Assembly: GCA_947491945.1 (NCBI GenBank)
Contig: CANLLN010000020.1
Location: 1-64,000 of the forward strand
Length of the DNA: 64,000 nt
Source of the DNA: an uncultured Carboxylicivirga sp.
Lineage (GTDB): Bacteria > Bacteroidota > Bacteroidia > Bacteroidales > Marinilabiliaceae
Direction of reading: 5' to 3'
The notes beneath the pieces are model-generated. The model was not told the origin of the DNA. It saw only the letters and a program-made list of their open reading frames with translations, and made no database searches. Positions 24,829-33,257 of this stretch are shown here, in pieces. Position 1 is the first letter of the stretch. Every line of letters begins with the position of its first letter. A program made the translations under genes and the position numbers.

Positions 24829-26082
24829 ATGGATAAACTGTTTACAAAATACTTTAATAAGCACGGACTTAACTTCGCAGATGCCCCTGTTGAAGGAGAG
24901 CTAAAAGTGGTGGTGCCGGTTTACCTCGAAGAGGATGCCTTACCCGATCTTTTGCAAAGTCTGCAGGCGGCGGCCAAGCATTACGCTCAGCCGGTTGAAC
25001 TCATCCTTGTTTTTAATTATGCCACCCTGGCCGATGCCCTTGTTAAGGAACGGCAGCATCGCCTGATGGCCGAAGTGCAGGGGTATTTTTCACCAGCGAG
25101 TGGTCATCTGAATATCCGTTGCCTTACCGCCTTTGACATACCTAAAAAGCATGCAGGTGTGGGATACGCCCGTAAAGTGGGAATGGATTATGCTGCCTGG
25201 TCTTTCTACCAGCAGGGTAAGGGCAAAGGAATTATTGCATCACTGGATGCCGATTGCCATGTGGAACCGAATTATTTTAGCGCGCTCACATCAGCTTTTC
25301 AGGACACAAGTATGAATGCCTGTAGTATTTACTTTGAGCATCCGTTGGAGGGAAGTTGCGGTGCTGCTGTGTATGCCGCCATCGCCGAGTATGAGTTGCA
25401 TCTGCGTTATTATGTGCAGGCATTGCGCAATGCCGGTTTTCCCTTGGCTTATCACACTGTAGGCTCATGTTTTGCCGTACGTAGCAATGCTTATGTAAGG
25501 GCAGGAGGGATGCCTCGTAAACAAGCCGGTGAAGATTTTTATTTTTTGCAAAAAGTGATTCAGCAAGGTGGTTTCTGTGATTTAAATACCACTACGGTAT
25601 ATCCTTCATCACGCCCATCGGACCGTGTTCCCTTTGGCACAGGACCCTCGGTCAAAGGCATTGTAAGGTCAGGGGAGGAATATGCTACTTATAATCTACA
25701 GGCTTTTTTGGATTTAAAGGATTTCTTACAGATTAAAGATGAGCTTTACACCCTTGATGAAGATCAGTACGAGGCTTTCACTTACCAACTGAGCGGTCGT
25801 ATTCGCAGTTACCTACTGAATTCCGATTTTTTTAGGGCTTTAAAGCCAGTGAAGGAGAACTGTGCTTCATTAGCGGTCTTTAAGAAGCGTTTTTATGAGG
25901 TTTTTAACGCTTTTCGGGTGGTTCGCTACCTCAATTATGTACACCGGCATTTTGTTGATAAAATGCCGGTGTTTGATGCTGCGCTAAGCCTCTATGAACA
26001 GCAGCGTGGCATAATGCTGGATGTGTTTGATGCCGGTGCCCTTTTGCAGGCATACCGGCAACTGGAAAAAAAGGAGTGTTAA
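24829..26082 (+). CDS. Family 2 glycosyltransferase
   Basis: The ATG at 24829 gives 417 residues; a TTG directly in front is less likely. The GT-A fold begins at LKVVVPVYLEEDALPDLLQS (about 25-44), has the nucleotide-sugar and metal site LDADC (139-143), and a later GEDFYF (234-239) that fits the acceptor/catalytic region of GT2 enzymes. There is no transmembrane segment, so the enzyme is probably cytoplasmic and acts on a polysaccharide or glycolipid precursor; donor and acceptor are unknown. The start codon sits right behind the terminator of the upstream gene, so expression depends on read-through or on a promoter inside that gene. Its stop is 5 bp from the stop of the convergent membrane-protein gene. 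Confidence 0.85.
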   Translation: MDKLFTKYFNKHGLNFADAPVEGELKVVVPVYLEEDALPDLLQSLQAAAKHYAQPVELILVFNYATLADALVKERQHRLMAEVQGYFSPASGHLNIRCLTAFDIPKKHAGVGYARKVGMDYAAWSFYQQGKGKGIIASLDADCHVEPNYFSALTSAFQDTSMNACSIYFEHPLEGSCGAAVYAAIAEYELHLRYYVQALRNAGFPLAYHTVGSCFAVRSNAYVRAGGMPRKQAGEDFYFLQKVIQQGGFCDLNTTTVYPSSRPSDRVPFGTGPSVKGIVRSGEEYATYNLQAFLDLKDFLQIKDELYTLDEDQYEAFTYQLSGRIRSYLLNSDFFRALKPVKENCASLAVFKKRFYEVFNAFRVVRYLNYVHRHFVDKMPVFDAALSLYEQQRGIMLDVFDAGALLQAYRQLEKKEC

Positions 26083-26087
26083 GCCCT

Positions 26088-26411
26088 TTACTTTTTAATG
26101 CGCCGAAAACTGGCATAACTGTCCAGCACGGCCGTAAGGAGGATGAAAAGTATCCAATAGCGGCGCCCAGTTAGCATGGCCCAGCTTGCGGGCAGCAGCA
26201 TGGCGGCGCTGTATAGTAAAATGGTATTAACACGTTTATTGATGTCGTGACATACTGCTCTGTTGTATGCTCTTATGCCCAGCATAATCAGTGAGCCTCC
26301 GGCAAAAACCCAGGCGCCGTAATAAATGTCGCTTATGTGCATTAGCACACCTAAAAAAACAAGTGCCATCCCCAGGTAATAGACGACACTGAAAAATTTA
26401 TAAATATTCAT
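26088..26411 (-). CDS. Small hypothetical membrane protein (107 aa, about four TM helices)
   Basis: I do not recognise the family by name. The protein is mostly hydrophobic, with probable helices at about 7-25, 31-47, 63-80 and 85-100, and a basic C-terminus (SFRRIKK). Its gene is followed (upstream on the plus strand) by the convergent glycosyltransferase gene, and lies 47 bp downstream of the DivIC-like gene on the same strand. The two minus-strand genes are therefore probably co-transcribed from the promoter at 26784-26791. Similar short polytopic proteins next to divIC occur in this phylum, but no function can be given. Confidence 0.75.
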   Translation of the reverse strand: MNIYKFFSVVYYLGMALVFLGVLMHISDIYYGAWVFAGGSLIMLGIRAYNRAVCHDINKRVNTILLYSAAMLLPASWAMLTGRRYWILFILLTAVLDSYASFRRIKK

Positions 26412-26458
26412 TGTAATGGTTTGTTATTCAATTAGGAGATGAAGAGGTACAACTTCTT

Positions 26459-26767
26459 TTAGTCAGTCTCTTCGACTACAAAAATCACCTCGCCTTTTTT
26501 CTTCATCAGGTACTCTTCACGGGCAAATTTCTCCAGGTTATCACGGCTACTTTGCAACTCCTCCATCTTACGGTTGTTTTGAGTAATTTCATCAATGTAA
26601 TGTTGCTTTTCCTTCTCCAGCTGTTTGATACGCCGCGATAGTTGATAACGATCAATGAGGCTGTTCTGATCAAACAAGCCTATGTAAACAATAAATGCCA
26701 CAGCAGCCAGAAAAAATTTATTACTGATGAGTGGCCTGATGTATGTTTTAAATTTTGATCGTTGCAT
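26459..26767 (-). CDS. DivIC/FtsB family septum formation initiator
   Basis: The 102-residue product has the layout of FtsB/DivIC: short basic cytoplasmic tail, one transmembrane helix (about 19-35), then a periplasmic coiled coil (about 42-80, RRIKQLEKEKQHYIDEIT) and a short end segment with FAREEYLMKKKGEVIFVV. The LAREEY/KKKGE pattern is typical of this family. The protein is expected to join the FtsL-FtsQ-like complex that links the Z-ring to septal peptidoglycan synthesis. A -7 box lies immediately upstream, so the mRNA leader would be only about ten bases. The gene of a small membrane protein follows on the same strand. Confidence 0.9.
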   Translation of the reverse strand: MQRSKFKTYIRPLISNKFFLAAVAFIVYIGLFDQNSLIDRYQLSRRIKQLEKEKQHYIDEITQNNRKMEELQSSRDNLEKFAREEYLMKKKGEVIFVVEETD

Positions 26768-26783
26768 TGGCTAAAGGTTTATA

Positions 26784-26791
26784 CAAAGGTA
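26784..26791 (-). promoter_or_regulatory. Putative -7 box for the divIC-like gene
   Basis: On the minus strand the bases read TACCTTTG, an exact TAnnTTTG match, ending about 17 bp before the start codon. Confidence 0.5.
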
Positions 26792-26918
26792 ATCTTTTAT
26801 GTGCTAATAAAGCATAGCTATGCCTAAAATACACGTGCGCACTATGCGCTTTCCGTCCGTTTAATCCAGGATAGGGCAGCTTCATGCACTAATTTTAAAA
26901 TAATCAAGGTGAGTGCTT

Positions 26919-26926
26919 TAAGTTTG
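26919..26926 (+). promoter_or_regulatory. Putative -7 box for the Kdo-kinase-like gene
   Basis: TAAGTTTG matches TAnnTTTG exactly and ends 27 bp before the ATG at 26954. Confidence 0.5.
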
Positions 26927-26953
26927 TTATATAATTAGCTGTTGATTTTTGTT

Positions 26954-27730
26954 ATGAGGAAAATAGTAATAGCAAAAGCGTATTCACATCTCCGTTCTTA
27001 TATTGAGAATATTCATACTTGCTTTGAGCAGGATGGAGAATTGATTTGGGATGAGCGCAATAAAATTAAGCGAATAAAGATTCAAGACACAGATTTATGT
27101 GTCAAAGCTTATGGTAAGCCCACACTATTTAATCGGGTCATGTATTCCTATATTCGAAAGTCCAAAGCTCAACGTTCCTATAATTACGCGCGTCGTATGG
27201 CAGTTTTAGGTATTGATACGCCGGAGCCCATAGCTTATGTAGAAGTATATAATGCGTGCCATTATCTTACGCATTCCTATTTTATCTGCCGCTTCGAAGA
27301 GGTGGAATTCAGCTTTGCCGAAGTTTTAGATAGTAACTCCCCTGATAAGCATCCGATTGTTAGTGGGTTTGTTAATTATATGATTAATGGATTGCATGCC
27401 GCCGGAGTGTTTCATAAGGATTTTAACGGCACCAATGTATTGGTTAAAAACATGGGTCATAATCGCTATCAGTATCTGCTGATTGATTTGAATAGGGTAC
27501 GTTTTAAAAGGCGAATTAATTACCACGAAGGCCTGCGTAATCTGCAGCAGATAAGCTCCAATCCCGAGTATTTAACCGTGCTGGCAAAATATTACGCGCA
27601 TATTAAAAAGATCGACGAAGATGATACCATCTACGAGGTGATGTTTCTGAAGTCCTACCTTCGCCTTAAAAGACGTTATACGAAACGATTTTTGCACGCT
27701 CTCAAGTCAGTGGTGCAGCTGGCACATTAA
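26954..27730 (+). CDS. Lipopolysaccharide (Kdo/InaA-type) kinase family protein
   Basis: The ATG at 26954 gives 258 residues; an in-frame TTG four codons upstream is less likely. The protein has a protein-kinase-like core. A candidate ATP-binding lysine lies in LCVKAYGKP (about 49-57), the catalytic loop is HKDFNGTNVLV (154-164, so Asp156 and Asn161), and the metal site is DLNR (178-181) in place of DFG. This matches WaaP/InaA/KdkA-type enzymes, which phosphorylate the inner core of lipopolysaccharide in the cytoplasm. The substrate, Kdo or heptose, is an inference; the family in this phylum is usually called a Kdo kinase. The gene is isolated, with its own promoter and terminator. Confidence 0.82.
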   Translation: MRKIVIAKAYSHLRSYIENIHTCFEQDGELIWDERNKIKRIKIQDTDLCVKAYGKPTLFNRVMYSYIRKSKAQRSYNYARRMAVLGIDTPEPIAYVEVYNACHYLTHSYFICRFEEVEFSFAEVLDSNSPDKHPIVSGFVNYMINGLHAAGVFHKDFNGTNVLVKNMGHNRYQYLLIDLNRVRFKRRINYHEGLRNLQQISSNPEYLTVLAKYYAHIKKIDEDDTIYEVMFLKSYLRLKRRYTKRFLHALKSVVQLAH

Positions 27731-27759
27731 GTGGGTGGGTTTCTATGATTCCCAACAAT

Positions 27760-27783
27760 AAAGGCTCCAAATGTGGAGCCTTT
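27760..27783. terminator. Bidirectional terminator between the kinase-like gene and pruA
   Basis: AAAGGCTCC (27760-27768) and GGAGCCTTT (27775-27783) form a 9-bp stem with a 6-base loop. Both arms end in A/T runs, so it can serve both convergent genes. Confidence 0.75.
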
Positions 27784-27810
27784 ATACCTTATCAAAATCA
27801 ATAACAATGC

Positions 27811-29439
27811 TTATTCTGCAAGAAAAGGATATTTAAAGTCGTGAGGCGGAACAAAATTCTCTTTGATGGTGCGGGGGCTTACCCAGCGCATCAGGTTAAT
27901 GGCCGATCCGGCTTTGTCATTAGTGCCCGATCCGCGTGACCCGCCAAAGGGCTGCTGTCCCACAACGGCACCCGTGGGCTTATCATTGATGTAGAAGTTA
28001 CCGGCTGTATCTACCAGGCGTTTAGTGGCTTTCTCAATCACATATCGATCTTGAGCAAAGATACATCCCGTTAAGGCATAGATAGAGGTGGTATCCAATA
28101 TGTCCATGGTTTCCTCAAATTGATTATCCTCATATACATAGATGGTTAACACCGGCCCAAAAAGCTCTTCTTGCATGGTTCTGTAGCGAGGATTGCTGGT
28201 TACAATAATGGTTGGCTCAATAAAATAACCCACCGACTTATCGTGGCCACCACCAATTACTACTTCAGCCTCGGGGCTGGCTTTGGCTTCATCAATGGCA
28301 CTGGCCAGTAGGTCGAACGAGGTCTCATCAATCACTGCATTCACAAAATTACTGAAGTCCTCGGGAGGCCCCATCTTCACCTCTTTCATCTGCTCTTTCA
28401 CCAGGCCTAAAATCTCTTTCCAGCGGCTGGCCGGCATATAGGCACGTGAGGCGGCCGAGCATTTCTGTCCCTGATACTCAAAGGCGCCCCGCACAATGGC
28501 TGTAGCTACCCCTTTGGCATCACACGATTTATGCGCCAGTATGTAGTCTTTACCACCCGTTTCACCAACGATGCGTGGGTAGGTCTTGTATTTTGCAATG
28601 TTATCACCTATGGCCTTCCAGGTGCTTTGGAATACACCTGTTGAGCCTGTGAAATGGAAACCGGCAAAGTCAGGGTGTGAAAATATCTCTTTAGCAGCTA
28701 CCGGACCCGAGGCATATACCAGGTTAATAACGCCGTCGGGAACACCGGCTTCGCGGAATAGCTTCATGAGGAAATAGGCCGAGTAAACAGCAGTTTTTGA
28801 TGGTTTCCACACGGTAACATTACCCATCATGGCCGGTGCGCTTTGCAGGTTACCTGCTATGGATGTAAAGTTAAATGGGGTGAGGGCGAAAACAAAACCT
28901 TCCAGCGGTCGGTATTCAACGCGATCCCATATGCCGGGTGCCGACTCGGGCTGACCGGCGTAAATCTCTGTCATGTATTGCACGTTGAAGCGGAAAAAGT
29001 CGGCCAGCTCACAGGCTGAGTCTATCTCGGCCTGAAAGGCGTTTTTGGACTGCCCCAGCATGGTAGCGGCATTAATCAGCTGGCGGTAGGGGCCTGCCAG
29101 CAGGTCAGCGGCCTTCAGGAAGATAGAGGCGCGATGCTCCCAGCTCAGGTTGGCCCATTTTTGTCGAGCCTTTAAAGCAGCATCAATGGCCTTGTGCACG
29201 TGCGTTTCATCGCCCTGATGATAATAACCAAGGGTGTGGGCGATCTCATGGGGTGGGTGAATGCGCTTTTTATTACCTGTTCGCACCTCTTCGCCGCCTA
29301 TGAACATGGGGATGTCCAGTTCTTCGGAACGAAGTTTTTGCAGCATTTCTTTCAGCTCGGCTCTCTCGGGTGTTCCGGGAGCATAGCTTTTAATTGGCTC
29401 ATTAACGGCCGGCGGTACTTGAAAAATTCCTTTTGGCAT
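27811..29439 (-). CDS. pruA: 1-pyrroline-5-carboxylate (L-glutamate gamma-semialdehyde) dehydrogenase
   Basis: The 542-residue protein is a full-length aldehyde dehydrogenase of the Bacteroidota P5CDH type. It oxidises glutamate gamma-semialdehyde to glutamate with NAD+, the second step of proline breakdown. The active site is visible: FNFT (189-192), FTGSTG (263-268), the general base Glu293 in GETGGKD and the nucleophile Cys327 in GQKCSAASR. The C-terminal GSRGSGTNDKAG is also typical. There is no fused proline dehydrogenase domain and no putA-like partner next to it. An exact -7 box lies 82 bp upstream, and the gene ends at a bidirectional hairpin. Upstream are three copies of the 165-bp intergenic repeat. 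Confidence 0.95.
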   Translation of the reverse strand: MPKGIFQVPPAVNEPIKSYAPGTPERAELKEMLQKLRSEELDIPMFIGGEEVRTGNKKRIHPPHEIAHTLGYYHQGDETHVHKAIDAALKARQKWANLSWEHRASIFLKAADLLAGPYRQLINAATMLGQSKNAFQAEIDSACELADFFRFNVQYMTEIYAGQPESAPGIWDRVEYRPLEGFVFALTPFNFTSIAGNLQSAPAMMGNVTVWKPSKTAVYSAYFLMKLFREAGVPDGVINLVYASGPVAAKEIFSHPDFAGFHFTGSTGVFQSTWKAIGDNIAKYKTYPRIVGETGGKDYILAHKSCDAKGVATAIVRGAFEYQGQKCSAASRAYMPASRWKEILGLVKEQMKEVKMGPPEDFSNFVNAVIDETSFDLLASAIDEAKASPEAEVVIGGGHDKSVGYFIEPTIIVTSNPRYRTMQEELFGPVLTIYVYEDNQFEETMDILDTTSIYALTGCIFAQDRYVIEKATKRLVDTAGNFYINDKPTGAVVGQQPFGGSRGSGTNDKAGSAINLMRWVSPRTIKENFVPPHDFKYPFLAE

Positions 29440-29520
29440 AGATTTATTTTTTCTGTTAGTAACTAGTTAATACAATAACGGATGAACCAGGCTTAATATC
29501 CCAATGTATCAGGATGATAA

Positions 29521-29528
29521 CAAATCTA
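29521..29528 (-). promoter_or_regulatory. Putative -7 box for pruA
   Basis: The minus strand reads TAGATTTG, an exact TAnnTTTG match. The implied leader is about 75 nt. Confidence 0.45.
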
Positions 29529-29621
29529 TGAAATTCTAAAATCGATGTACATGAATTATGTCAGGGTTTGGTTGGTTTTTCATTTGTTCAATTTTATTTT
29601 TTTAAGGGTCAGATGGAACTC

Positions 29622-30115
29622 AATCCCCCTGTACTTTTTAACTTGGCAAATGCGTATAAATTAATCCCCCCTTTTCCAAGGGGGATAATCCAATTCAGCT
29701 AGTTGCATGACATATAATCAACATCATAACACTGACTTCCACAGGGAAGTCATCTGTGTTCATCGGCGAAATCTGTGGAGATAAATTCAATCCCCCTGAG
29801 GCGTTTGAGTTGTGGGCTGTTGATGATTCCATCCCCTATTTCCAAGGGTGATAAACTTTATTTAGTCAGTCAAAAGGCACATTATTACTGTTATAACACC
29901 TACTTTCCGTAGGAAAGTAATCTGTGTTCATCGGCGAAATCTGCGGACAGAAATTCAATCCCCCTGAGGCGTTTAGGTTGTGGGCTGTTGATAAATTAAT
30001 CCCCCTTTTCCAAGGGGGATAATATTTTTCATCTGGTCAAAGCTTATGTAATCAACTCTATAACACTTACTTTTTGCTTAAAAGTCATCTGTGTTCATCG
30101 GCGAAATATGCAGAC
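29622..30115 (-). repeat. Three tandem copies of the ~165-bp intergenic repeat, inverted
   Basis: Units lie at 29622-29788, 29789-29956 and 29957-30115, in the opposite orientation to the copies at 1-331. Shared parts include AATCCCCCTGAGGCG, a CCCCC/GGGGG hairpin, a second small hairpin (ACTTCC/GGAAGT and variants), and TCTGTGTTCATCGGCGAA. The 29622 unit is the most diverged at its start. The array fills most of the 732-bp gap between pruA and the lipoprotein gene. Its last unit abuts the terminator at 30116-30148. No coding sequence is seen in the gap. Confidence 0.9.
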
Positions 30116-30148
30116 AAAAAAAGGCCATCTCTTACAAGACAGCCTTTT
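30116..30148 (-). terminator. Intrinsic terminator of the DUF4925-like lipoprotein gene
   Basis: On the minus strand AAAAGGC pairs with GCCTTTT, with an inner TCTT/AAGA stem, followed by a T-run. It directly follows the lipoprotein stop and touches the repeat array. Confidence 0.8.
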
Positions 30149-30171
30149 GAACGTATAAACTATGTGTAATG

Positions 30172-31335
30172 TTAGTTGGCGTTTGGCGTTAATTTTAAGC
30201 CAATTTCCATTGAGCGAGTAGAAGCTACGACTTCAGGTATGGCGACAAGGACAGGTTTTAGAAATAAATCAATTGTTCCTGCCATGTCAGCAGGTGCCTG
30301 AGCCTTAAGTAACTCAACGATCATGTTCACAAATGCTTCGTCCTCAAACATAGGAGCTACAGTTTGTAGCAAGGGTAGCAAGGTAGTTTCGTCCAGGTAG
30401 GCGATCATAGCACCTTGTTCGTCCGTTTTGTAAGTCAAAGGAATGCCTTCGCCCAACATGGGTGCAATTTGCTGAATTAAGGCAGCAATTGCCGCATTAG
30501 GATCAGTACTTTTTGTGCTTTTAGTGGCACTGGCAATGATTTGCCCGGGGTTCAGGTACAAACGAATATCACTTTCATTGGCAGTGTACATAGCAATGTT
30601 CAGGGGTGATGTTAACCATTCAGCTGCTTTCAGGCTGTCTTTGTATTCGGCCTGAATATTGCCGTTGGGTAAGAAGGAAACAGACTTAAGTACACCGCAT
30701 AACATTTGCGGTATTGTTTGCTCTTCTATTTTGGTCATCATCATGATCAAGTTTAAAGCACTTTGCATATCCCATCCTTCAGGATTTCCCATAAACATGA
30801 AAGGATCAGCGTCCCAAAGAATATGAATAGGAGCATTATTCTCTCCTGTAATTACATTCCATGTAGTGCCATCCAAAGGCGTGGCGGGTAATTCAACGCT
30901 TAGGTTTAAGGTTAAGGCATCAGCACTTGCCTCACCTGTGTAGGTGATTGTTCGGCCGTTGGCCTCATCAGTGCCGGTAAATGTTACTTTGTCGCCGGTA
31001 ATCACAACGTTTTCAACATTAAGTGTTGTGCTTGCTTCGCCAGGAATAATGCCCGGAGAGGCGATTCCTTCAGTGCTTTTGGTCTGTGCAGTCAGGTTTA
31101 AGGGCTCACCGGCTAATGTAATGGTGGCTTTAGTTACATCCGCTACATTGGGTGTATAAGTGATTTGTTTACCCAACATGGCAGCATCGTTGTATGTCAG
31201 CTGTAAGCCTGTGGCATCGGTATAAACCGTCTCTTCAACAGGACTAACAACCGGATCATCATCATCGCTACAAGCCGTAAAAACACTGGCTGTGAGCATA
31301 AAGCTCAAGGCATACAATAAATAATTCTTTTTCAT
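30172..31335 (-). CDS. DUF4925-like lipoprotein
   Basis: The start is placed at 31335 (MKKNYLLY), not at the upstream in-frame codon at 31365, because this gives a proper lipoprotein signal peptide with a lipobox ending in ThrAlaCys (LTASVFTAC) and then acidic SDDDD. Such acidic residues after Cys are typical of surface-exposed lipoproteins in this phylum. The 387-residue protein then has DATGLQLTYNDAAMLGKQIT and other beta-rich segments. This fits the DUF4925 family as I recall it; function unknown. A promoter with both -33 TTG and -7 TACTTTTG lies just upstream and a terminator just downstream, so it is monocistronic. Confidence 0.75.
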   Translation of the reverse strand: MKKNYLLYALSFMLTASVFTACSDDDDPVVSPVEETVYTDATGLQLTYNDAAMLGKQITYTPNVADVTKATITLAGEPLNLTAQTKSTEGIASPGIIPGEASTTLNVENVVITGDKVTFTGTDEANGRTITYTGEASADALTLNLSVELPATPLDGTTWNVITGENNAPIHILWDADPFMFMGNPEGWDMQSALNLIMMMTKIEEQTIPQMLCGVLKSVSFLPNGNIQAEYKDSLKAAEWLTSPLNIAMYTANESDIRLYLNPGQIIASATKSTKSTDPNAAIAALIQQIAPMLGEGIPLTYKTDEQGAMIAYLDETTLLPLLQTVAPMFEDEAFVNMIVELLKAQAPADMAGTIDLFLKPVLVAIPEVVASTRSMEIGLKLTPNAN

Positions 31336-31362
31336 CTTAATTGTAAATTTATATTTGAGGTA

Positions 31363-31370
31363 CAAAAGTA
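31363..31370 (-). promoter_or_regulatory. Putative -7 box for the DUF4925-like gene
   Basis: The minus strand reads TACTTTTG, matching TAnnTTTG. A TTG at 31389-31391 (minus strand) lies 18 bp upstream, a suitable -33 element. Confidence 0.55.
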
Positions 31371-31825
31371 AATTCTTCTCCTTCCTGCAATTATTTTTAA
31401 TGGATGAAAGGGCGTTTTGGCTGTTTGAAACGATTATTCAAAGGTTAAGGTGAGAACTTCTCTAAAGGCATGTAGTATTTAAAACTAAAGGGAAATATAT
31501 TCCACGTTTGCAAAAGATGTTTTTCCTCAGAAATAAGATTGGTCGGGGTAATTACATTATTTGGCAGCGGAAGAAAGGAAGAAAGTTTTGGCGCGTTCAT
31601 ATTGTTGTTGTTTGGGTTAGTTAAAATTAACAAAAAATTTTAAAGTTAAAGCGCTGATCGTCGGAGTTTTATGTTTGTTGGCTTTGTAAACAACAAATGA
31701 TTAAAAAAGGGAGCAGACGAAATGCTGATTTCAACTTTGAAATCAAGTTCAGATTAACAGATGCGCCATAGTTCAAAGTAAACGGAGAAGGTTGAGTGCT
31801 GGCTGCAAGATATTGCAGTAATTAT
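31371..31825. other. Gap between the DUF4925-like gene and the plug-protein gene
   Basis: About 455 bp of mostly AT-rich sequence. It contains one doubtful minus-strand frame (31445-31633) and an inverted repeat TGATTTCAA/TTGAAATCA at 31726-31745 with a 2-base centre, which could be an operator or part of a terminator for the plug gene. Nothing else is recognised. Confidence 0.4.
31445..31633 (-). CDS. Doubtful small frame (at most 62 aa)
   Basis: The frame could start at 31633 or at an inner ATG near 31600 (MNAPKLSSF). The product has no signal peptide, no transmembrane helix and no motif I know. It is rich in Pro, Asn and Phe. It may be a remnant or chance frame; it is listed only because nothing else occupies this stretch. 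Confidence 0.15.
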   Translation of the reverse strand: MLILTNPNNNNMNAPKLSSFLPLPNNVITPTNLISEEKHLLQTWNIFPFSFKYYMPLEKFSP

Positions 31826-33166
31826 TTATTGTTTGATACTGTGCTTTAGTGAGTTGGAAATATTAACACCGATCAGCCGCTCATAGTTGTCGCTGAAGCT
31901 TTTATAGTACACATAGATGATATAGTCATTTTCAGTCTGTCCATAGTTACCTTCAAAGCGTTCTACTTCAGCGCGAGTAGTATTGTTTTCTAAAAACAGG
32001 TACTGGTAATTGTAAAACCCCTGCTTGAGTAGCAGTGTTGTCTCGTAGGTGTGGGTATTGAGGTTGTAGCGCATGCGGTTATTATCATTAAGCAGCCAAT
32101 TGCTGAGGCCGCCAACAACATACAGATCTCCATCCACAAGAGGAGCTTGTAGCGGCAGTTTAAAATGAACGTAAGCATAGTCGGCTTCAATAGTCGCATC
32201 CGGATATTCCTTCACCTCAATGTAATATTTACCGTTGAAGTCCTCGCGGTAGAAATAGGGTTTCTTGCCCCTTAGGTTGTCGGGGAAGAGGGTGAAATGA
32301 TAGTGGGGATCAAAAAATTCAATATTGGCAACATGCTCCGGAGCAAAGCGCGTGCTGCGTATATCGAGCCAGCGGTATTCGTTGCCGCCGTCGAATAGAT
32401 TCTCATGGTTATACGAGTAATCCAGCTCCTGATGGCGGATGAACAGCGGTTTTAAGTCATCAATGCGATTATCCCAGCGGCCGTTTTGCTGCAATACCAC
32501 TTTTACTTCATCGCGCGGGTTGTCGATGCGGAAGTTAGGATGTTGAATGCTGAAGTTTAGCTCTTGCATGGAAGCACGGTAATTGGCATTGCCGGTGTAC
32601 TTGATGCGCGGAATAATGCTAACAGCTTGTTCGCTTACATAAAAAGGACGCACCAGAATAGGTTCGTCTTCGTAGCCCAGTTCAAAGATTTTAATAAGGT
32701 AGTTGCCCGATACTTTAAGCTTAATATCGTCGTTGGGAAAATCCAGTGTGTAATGGATGTAATCAAATGTTGTGTTAAACGAATAGGCATAGTCCTCTAC
32801 GGCGTTGGGCATAAAACCGTCTATGTATTCGGTTTGCATCAGCCCCGAGGGTTCCCAATCGGAGGTGCAATGCACAATGCTGTATTGATAGTTTTTTGAG
32901 TCGTAGGCAAAGTCATCGAATTCCAGGGTAAGCTGTTCCTGGGGGTAAAGATTAATGATGGGGTAGGACATATTCCATCCTTTTTTATATACCTGTACGG
33001 TGTGTATATGACTAGCGGTTTGAGTGGGTATTTGACTTGTAGAGGCTTGTGTTGTAATATTTAAGGAGACTAGTATTGCAAGTAATAGTCCTTTTTTATT
33101 TAAAAAAAAAGATTTAAAACTCTTATATAAGGGATGAGGAAGATCAAATCGATTGAAATAAACCAT
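31826..33166 (-). CDS. Type IX secretion system plug protein (DUF5103 family)
   Basis: The start at 33166 (MVYFNRFDLPHP) is chosen because longer frames would run across the nqr promoter and past nqrA's start. The 446-residue protein has a hydrophobic signal-like segment (about 28-42, GLLLAILVSLNITTQA) and then the DUF5103 body, with YPQEQLTLEFDDF, YSIVHCTSDWEPS and YIDGFMPNAVEDYAYS. In Flavobacterium a protein of this family plugs the SprA translocon pore on its periplasmic side when PorV is absent; the same role is likely here. No other T9SS core gene is adjacent. It is transcribed divergently from nqrA with about 91 bp between the start codons. Confidence 0.88.
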   Translation of the reverse strand: MVYFNRFDLPHPLYKSFKSFFLNKKGLLLAILVSLNITTQASTSQIPTQTASHIHTVQVYKKGWNMSYPIINLYPQEQLTLEFDDFAYDSKNYQYSIVHCTSDWEPSGLMQTEYIDGFMPNAVEDYAYSFNTTFDYIHYTLDFPNDDIKLKVSGNYLIKIFELGYEDEPILVRPFYVSEQAVSIIPRIKYTGNANYRASMQELNFSIQHPNFRIDNPRDEVKVVLQQNGRWDNRIDDLKPLFIRHQELDYSYNHENLFDGGNEYRWLDIRSTRFAPEHVANIEFFDPHYHFTLFPDNLRGKKPYFYREDFNGKYYIEVKEYPDATIEADYAYVHFKLPLQAPLVDGDLYVVGGLSNWLLNDNNRMRYNLNTHTYETTLLLKQGFYNYQYLFLENNTTRAEVERFEGNYGQTENDYIIYVYYKSFSDNYERLIGVNISNSLKHSIKQ

Positions 33167-33218
33167 GCTAATAATGTTTTTACAAATGCAATATATGCGG
33201 ATTAGTGATAAATTTATG

Positions 33219-33226
33219 TATTTTTG
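33219..33226 (+). promoter_or_regulatory. Putative -7 box of the nqrABCDEF operon
   Basis: TATTTTTG is an exact TAnnTTTG match 31 bp before the nqrA ATG. A -33 element is not evident. Confidence 0.55.
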
Positions 33227-33257
33227 CGCGTAAAAATAAAAAAACCGTTTTTCAAAC

